This document shows, piece after piece, positions 59,790-64,000 of a stretch of DNA of 64,000 nucleotides. Position 1 is the first letter of the stretch, and each line of letters opens with the position of its first letter. The stretch comes from Phosphoribacter sp037045055. GTDB lineage: Bacteria; Actinomycetota; Actinomycetes; Actinomycetales; Dermatophilaceae. The position numbers and the translations under genes are program-made. The stretch lies in NCBI GenBank assembly GCA_037045055.1, contig JBAOHJ010000003.1, positions 1,116,001 through 1,180,000 of the forward strand, given 5' to 3'. The notes under the pieces are model-generated. The model saw only the letters and a program-made list of their open reading frames with translations. It searched no databases and was not told the DNA's origin.

Positions 59790-60815
59790 GTGCGTTCGGA
59801 CCGGCTGCTGAGCCTGCTGCTCATCCTTCAGGCGCGCGGCAGCGTCGTCGCCCCCGAGGTGGCACGCGAGCTGGAGGTGAGCACCCGGACCGTCTACCGG
59901 GACGTGGCGGCCCTGTCCGCCGCCGGCGTGCCGGTGTGGACCGAGCAGGGCAAAGGAGGCGGCATCCGTCTCATGCCGGGATACCGCACCGACATGACCG
60001 GATTGACCGCCGCCGAGGCCAGGGCACTCGTCGCGATGTCCGGCCGGGCCGTGCCGGACGACCTCGGCATGGGCTCGGCCCTGGCCAGCGCCGTCCACAA
60101 ACTCGTTGCCGCCGTGCCGGCTTCGCACCGACCGGCCGCCGAGGCGGCACGCGCCCGGGTGCTCGTCGACCACGCCGGATGGTACCGTCGCACCCCCTCC
60201 GCCCCGGCTCTCGAGCTGGTCCAGCAGGCCCTCTGGGAGCCGCGTCGGATCCGGATTCGCTACCGCAGCCGGTCCGGGACCGGGCCGCCGACCTCCGCCC
60301 TCGTCGACCCCTACGGGCTGGTCGCCAAGACCGGCCTCTGGTACCTCGTGGGCCGGCACCGGGGCCAGGAGCGGATGTGGCGCGTCGACCGGATCACCCG
60401 GGCCGACGTCCTCGCCGAGCCCTCCCGCGCCCCGGCCGACGTCGACCTCGCCGAGGTCTGGCAGCGGCTGCGCAAGCGCCTGGAGGAGCCCGAGGGCATC
60501 GTCCCGATCGACGTCCGGGTCCGGGTCCGTGCGGAGGTCCTCGACGTCGTCCTGCGCGTCACGGCCGCGCGCGGCTCCACGCTGGGCGGGCAGGTCGTCG
60601 CAGGACGTCTGCCGCCCCCGGACGCCGACGGGTGGGTGCCGCTCACGCTGCGCTTCCCCGGCGAGAGGCTCGCCGTGGTGGCGCTGATCGTCTTCGGAGG
60701 CGACGTCGAGGTCATCGCCCCGGCCTCGGTCCGCGCGCTGTTGCGCGGGACGGCTGCGGCGGCGGTGGCGCGGCATACCGACGAGACGTCGACGACGCCG
60801 AGCGGGGCGTCCTGA
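59790..60815 (+). CDS. WYL-domain transcriptional regulator (YafY/DeoR-type)
   Basis: 341 residues. N-terminal HTH_11 (RLLSLLLILQARGSVVAPEV, ARELEVSTRTVYRDVAALSA, GVPVWTEQGKGGGIRL) and a WYL domain from about residue 150 (RIRIRYRSRSG, LVDPYGLVAKTGLWYLVGRH, RVDRITRADVL). WYL domains sense ligands such as nucleic acids or small molecules. GTG 59790 fits the conserved beginning; AAGG is immediately adjacent, so a near-leaderless start is possible. Autoregulation through the operator 18 bp upstream is likely. Confidence 0.92.
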   Translation: MRSDRLLSLLLILQARGSVVAPEVARELEVSTRTVYRDVAALSAAGVPVWTEQGKGGGIRLMPGYRTDMTGLTAAEARALVAMSGRAVPDDLGMGSALASAVHKLVAAVPASHRPAAEAARARVLVDHAGWYRRTPSAPALELVQQALWEPRRIRIRYRSRSGTGPPTSALVDPYGLVAKTGLWYLVGRHRGQERMWRVDRITRADVLAEPSRAPADVDLAEVWQRLRKRLEEPEGIVPIDVRVRVRAEVLDVVLRVTAARGSTLGGQVVAGRLPPPDADGWVPLTLRFPGERLAVVALIVFGGDVEVIAPASVRALLRGTAAAAVARHTDETSTTPSGAS

Positions 60816-60842
60816 GCGCCAGGCCGATCCCGCGGGTCGTGT

Positions 60843-61217
60843 TCAGTGAGACAGGGGGCGCAGCAGCCGCAGAGCCTCAGGTCCGGTCACCTGGCCGGTG
60901 TGCCGGCGCAATTGGGTCGTCAGCGCCGACTCGGTGGCATCGAGGATCACCAGCCGCCCGGCCCGGGTCGAGCGGCTGTCCGCGGGCGAGACGGACTGTG
61001 GCCCGGCGAGCGACATCAGCACGGCCGCCACCTCCAGCACCGCCCGCACGGGCCAGGGCCGGCGCAGCGGGGTGACGATCCGCCAGGTGAGGGTGATCCC
61101 TGGCGACCACGGTCGCCGCCGGTTCGCGATCCGCAGCAGGAGAGCGTCGGGGTCCGTCTGGGCGGGACCGTCGAAGCCGAACCGCTGAAGCAGCGCGAGG
61201 TGCCTCGGGCCAAGCAC
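60843..61217 (-). CDS. Hypothetical protein of 124 residues
   Basis: No family recognised. Starts at GTG 61217 with GGAGG 5 bases upstream, a strong ribosome site that supports translation. The sequence begins LGPRHLALLQRFGFDGPAQT and has a central hydrophobic segment (WPVRAVLEVAAVLMSLAG, about residues 55-72) that could be a membrane or core helix, then a basic C-terminus ending LRLLRPLSH. It converges with the WYL regulator gene. Confidence 0.6.
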   Translation of the reverse strand: MLGPRHLALLQRFGFDGPAQTDPDALLLRIANRRRPWSPGITLTWRIVTPLRRPWPVRAVLEVAAVLMSLAGPQSVSPADSRSTRAGRLVILDATESALTTQLRRHTGQVTGPEALRLLRPLSH

Positions 61218-61429
61218 AGCGACCTCCGATGCTCGGGCAGACCGCCGCACGTCGGATCCGCCTCGGGAGGAATCATAGGCCGGTGGCTCCGGCTGGCAGG
61301 TCCCCCTGGGTATGCCGCGACCGGAGGCGACGGCGAGCCCAGGCCGGTCGCACGTCTGGGGCGCACGAGATCGACTGGGGTGCAACCAGTTGTCGTCGGC
61401 ACGGTGACCCCAACGAGCCGTTGCGGACG

Positions 61430-62464
61430 CTAGAGCGACCTCGCCCTCGCCCGCTTGCCCGTCGGGGCCCAGCGCGACGGGACCGCGGCCGTCACCGCCA
61501 GCAGCGCGCCGACGAGGAGCACGGCAGCAAACCCCGACCTGGCCGACGCCGCCGGGGGGCCGCCGGCGGCGTCGGCTGCCCACGAGTACAGCCCCACCAT
61601 GACCGAGGCGCCGGTCACCGACCCCAGGTTCCGAGCCAGCGTGACGAGCCCGGCGGCGACGCCCTGCTGGGCTGCGGACGCAGCGGTCATGACGAGGGTC
61701 GCGTTGCCGGCCATGAAGAGCTGGTTGCCCGGCGCGAGGATCAGACCGCCGAGCACGACGCCGACCGCCCCGAGCCGGAGCGGCAGCACCGCCAGCGCCG
61801 CTGCGCCTGCGGCGATCGCGCCGAGGCCGATCAGCGCAGCCCAGCCAGCGCCGCGCCGGTCGACGAGCCGCCCCGCCGGCCAGCCGGTCACCATCGCCGC
61901 GACCGGGCTCACCGCGAGGATCAGCCCCAGAGCCCACGGGTCCACACCGAGGCCGAGGGCGAGCAGCAGCGGCGCGAGCACGGCATACGCGATCATCACC
62001 GTCGCGGCGGCGAAGGCCGACCCGAGCTGGGGCAGCAGCCGCAGGCGGCGCAGCTGGGCCAGGCCCACGAGGGGGTATGCCGTGCGACGCTCGTGGCGCA
62101 CGAAGACCACCGCGCCGGCCGCGCCGAGGGTCAGCAGGGTCGCGGTCCCGGCCCCTTCGCCGGGGTGGACCGTCACCGCGGTCGCGTATGCCGTGAGGGT
62201 GACGCCGAGCAGCGCCGTCCCGCGCAGGTCCAGCCGCTGTCGCAGCTCGCCACCCCCCGGTGGCCGGGCCTGGGCGACGGGCTCAGCCAAGCCCACCGCC
62301 GCGAGAGCCAGGGCGCCGATCGGGAGCACCACGAGGACAACGAAGGCAGCGCGCCAACCGCCGACCCCGAGCAACATCCCACCGATCGCCGGACCGAGCG
62401 CCATGCCCGAGGCGGTGGCTGCTCCGAGGACCCCCATCGTGCGACCGACGCGGGCCGGGGACAC
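61430..62464 (-). pseudogene. MFS drug/solute exporter lacking its N-terminal helices
   Basis: About 344 residues of a DHA2-type major facilitator. The sequence opens at VSPARVGRTMGVLGAATASG and GPAIGGMLLGVGGWRAAFVV, which normally correspond to helices 4-5 (motif C), so the first three helices and motif A (about 110 residues) are missing. The rest continues in frame to RARSL. Upstream of 62464 the minus frame is only the antisense of the XRE-cupin gene. Transport activity is doubtful. GTG 62464 is a formal start. Confidence 0.75.
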
Positions 62465-62960
62465 GCTGACCCTTGCCGAGCTGGCCGCGTCGACGGGCAT
62501 GTCGACGAGCACGATGTCTCGCCTGGAGAACGACCAACGCCGCCCGACCCTCGAGGCGCTGCTGGCCATCGCGCGTGCCCACCGGGTGTCCCTGGACGAC
62601 CTCGTCGGGGTGCCGGACGAGGTCGACCCCCGGATCCGCCTCGACGCGCGTCGGGTGCGCGGCCGGACGGTCGTGCCCCTCAGCCGGACCATCGGCGTGC
62701 AGGCGTGGAAGATCGGCATCCCCGCCCGGGCCGAGAAGCCCGATCTGCGCCGCCACGACGGCTCCGAGTGGCTCTACGTCCTCAACGGTGAACTGCGGCT
62801 CATCCTGGGCAGCCAGGATCTCGTGTTGCACGCGGGCGAGGCCGCGCAGTTCGACACGCAGCGCCCGCACTGGTTCGGTGGCACCGGTCGGTCGCGCACC
62901 GAGATCCTCAGCCTGTTCAACCGTGCCGGCGCGCACGTCCATGTTCAGACCATGGACTAG
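62439..62960 (+). CDS. XRE-family regulator with cupin sensor domain, N-terminus shortened
   Basis: 173 residues from GTG 62439. HTH: DTLTLAELAASTGMSTSTMS, RLENDQRRPTLEALLAIARA; cupin from about residue 75: VQAWKIGIPARAEKPDLRRH, WLYVLNGELRLILGSQDLVL, HAGEAAQFDTQRPHWFGG. Normal members carry 15-20 more residues forming the first helix of the HTH (an RLRALRxxRGLTLAELA-type start). Here this is replaced by VRPTRAG, which is the antisense of the MFS gene. Such regulators usually repress a divergent MFS gene, so both were probably cut by one deletion. DNA binding may be impaired. Confidence 0.78.
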   Translation: MRPTRAGDTLTLAELAASTGMSTSTMSRLENDQRRPTLEALLAIARAHRVSLDDLVGVPDEVDPRIRLDARRVRGRTVVPLSRTIGVQAWKIGIPARAEKPDLRRHDGSEWLYVLNGELRLILGSQDLVLHAGEAAQFDTQRPHWFGGTGRSRTEILSLFNRAGAHVHVQTMD

Positions 62961-62963
62961 GCC

Positions 62964-62990
62964 CGGTGATGCCGCCGCGGGGCATCACCG
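62964..62990 (+). terminator. Hairpin terminator after the XRE-cupin gene
   Basis: A perfect 10-bp stem, CGGTGATGCC pairing with GGCATCACCG, with a 7-base loop, 3 bp after the stop. No T-tract. Confidence 0.65.
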
Positions 62991-63099
62991 TGAATCGCTG
63001 GACGGCGACGAAGCGCTCGGCGAGCTCTCTGGGCGGGGTGGCGGGTCTGCGCAGGGGACCGTTCGTCGATATCGGCGAACACTGCTGCGGTCGCCCTGA

Positions 63100-63750
63100 T
63101 CATCGGACCCGCTTGGAGTGGTAGGCCCACATCGCGATCTCGACTCGATTGCGGACACCGAGCTTGGCCATCAACGAGGCGACATGGCTCTTGACCGTGC
63201 TCAGGCCGATGAAGAGCTCCGCGCCGATCTCGGCGTTGGTGCGGCCGTGGGCGAGCAGCGCCAGCACCTGCTCCTCGCGCTCGGTGAGGGGATCGACGGG
63301 CTGGGTCAACGTCCCGGGTGCGTGGTCGACGAGGGTCGCCAGCAGCCGTCGGGTGACGTTGGGGGCGATCAGCGCGTCCCCGCTCGCGGCGGCGTGCACG
63401 GCCTGGACGAGCAGCTCCGGTCCGGCGTCCTTGAGCAGGAAGCCGCGAGCACCGGCGCGCACGGCCCCCAGGACGTACTCATCCAGGTCGAAGGTGGTGA
63501 TGACCACCACCGCCATCGGGTCCGCCACGTCGGGACCCGCCAGCCGCCGAGTCACCTCGACCCCGTCGAGCCCGGGCATGCGGATGTCGACGAGGAGGAC
63601 GTCCGGACGCAGCCGGGTGGACACGTCGAGAGCCTGTATGCCGTCCGCGGCCTGCCCGACCACGTCGATGTCGGGTTGGGCGCCGAGGATCATCACGAGC
63701 CCGGTCCGCACCAGGTCTTGGTCATCGGCTACGACGACACGGATGCTCAT
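63100..63750 (-). CDS. NarL/LuxR-family response regulator
   Basis: 216 residues. Receiver: IRVVVADDQDLVRTGL, phospho-Asp in VLLVDIRMPGLDG, Thr in VVITTFDLDEYV, Lys in GFLLKDAG. LuxR HTH at about 150-210: LTEREEQVLALLAHGRTNAE, GLSTVKSHVASLMAKLGVRN. ATG 63750 overlaps the upstream kinase stop (ATGA). Two-component partner of the partial kinase at the window edge. Confidence 0.95.
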   Translation of the reverse strand: MSIRVVVADDQDLVRTGLVMILGAQPDIDVVGQAADGIQALDVSTRLRPDVLLVDIRMPGLDGVEVTRRLAGPDVADPMAVVVITTFDLDEYVLGAVRAGARGFLLKDAGPELLVQAVHAAASGDALIAPNVTRRLLATLVDHAPGTLTQPVDPLTEREEQVLALLAHGRTNAEIGAELFIGLSTVKSHVASLMAKLGVRNRVEIAMWAYHSKRVR

Positions 63751-64000
63751 CGCGACACCTGCACGGGCAGAACGGCCTCCACGACCCAGCCACCGTGGGC
63801 CGCCGGGCCGGCAGACAGGGAGCCGCCCAGGAGCTGGGCGCGCTCGGCCATGCCGGTCAAGCCGAATCCCGGCTGTACACCCGACCCTGCCTGGGTGAGC
63901 CCATCGTCGGTCACGCGCAGCCTGACGTCGTCGCCCACGCGGCACAGGTCGATGCCGACATGGGTGGCGTTTCGAGCATGGCGCGCGGCATTGGTGAGCG
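63747..64000 (-). CDS. Sensor histidine kinase (HisKA_3/NarX type), C-terminal part, cut by window edge
   Basis: About 83 residues of the ATPase domain are visible: LTNAARHARNATHVGIDLCR (N box), RLRVTDDGLTQAGSGV (G1), GFGLTGMAERAQLLGGSL (G2), ending LPVQVSR. This is the typical C-terminus of kinases paired with NarL-type regulators. The rest, including any sensor and the phospho-His, lies beyond base 64000. Coupled to the response regulator by a 4-base overlap. Confidence 0.9.
   Translation of the reverse strand, partial: LTNAARHARNATHVGIDLCRVGDDVRLRVTDDGLTQAGSGVQPGFGLTGMAERAQLLGGSLSAGPAAHGGWVVEAVLPVQVSR

Overview
The window is 64 kb of very G+C-rich DNA (roughly 70-72 % by eye) with actinobacterial gene content: a GTP-dependent PEP carboxykinase, TrcRS/MprAB-like two-component genes, an EtfD-type membrane Fe-S reductase, a FolP2-like dihydropteroate synthase paralogue, a mycothiol-type maleylpyruvate-isomerase-fold protein, DUF6318/PKD secreted proteins, and GTG/TTG starts with ATGA/GTGA overlaps. 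It looks like a chromosome segment from a member of the Intrasporangiaceae or a close relative. That family-level guess is an inference, not a database result.

Layout. 1-6.7 kb is an accessory island: a Tn554-type integrase end with its DUF6262 partner, a broken IS256-family transposase, an orphan repeat protein and a LuxR/STAND regulator, bounded by tRNA-Arg. 7-18.9 kb is core-like: pckG, a sensor-regulator pair, a GT39-like glycosyltransferase with GtrA, tRNA-Ser(GCU), an LCP-family protein, a cold-shock protein, a FolP2-like protein and a ceramidase-fold membrane protein. 18.9-21.5 kb carries an MT-A70 methyltransferase and a DUF433/PIN-like toxin-antitoxin pair whose toxin is frameshifted, then tRNA-Ser(UGA). 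21.8-27.2 kb is a four-gene cassette with overlapping ends: S8 peptidase, sigma factor, small beta-sandwich protein, TPR-CHAT protease. 27.2-37.1 kb has cysK-cysE, a MarR regulator, etfD, an OpuC-type osmoprotectant ABC transporter and dcd. 37.2-38.8 kb is a DUF6318 lipoprotein/PKD secreted pair. 38.9-44.4 kb has a GH13 branching-enzyme-like gene coupled to a catalase, an ABC1 kinase and tRNA-Gly. 44.4-45.1 kb is a Phd/VapC toxin-antitoxin pair. 45.1-50.2 kb is a BadI/BadH-type alicyclic acid catabolic cluster. 50-64 kb holds small metabolic, membrane and regulatory genes, ending in a NarL-type two-component pair cut by the window edge.

Two observations stand out. First, the cassette at 21857-27184 places a CHAT protease, a sigma factor, a small possible adaptor and a subtilisin-like protease in one coupled operon. 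The combination recalls the protease-controlled sigma factor of type III-E CRISPR (Csx29/Csx30/CASP-sigma), but there is no CRISPR here. It may be an independent proteolysis-to-transcription or cell-suicide system. Second, the octamer GTATGCCG (either orientation, about 70 copies by eye, against roughly two expected from base composition) is spread through coding and intergenic DNA. It forces otherwise disfavoured codons (TAT before GCC, GCA before TAC) and is nearly absent from the integrase island and from the methyltransferase/toxin region. It behaves like a genome-wide DNA signal that marks native versus acquired DNA.

Other structures include a 52-bp near-perfect palindrome after pckG, a 9-7-9 operator between a WYL regulator and its divergent neighbour, a head-to-head pair in which an MFS transporter and an XRE-cupin regulator both lost their N-termini at the same point, and short tandem duplications sitting on the stop codons of three genes.
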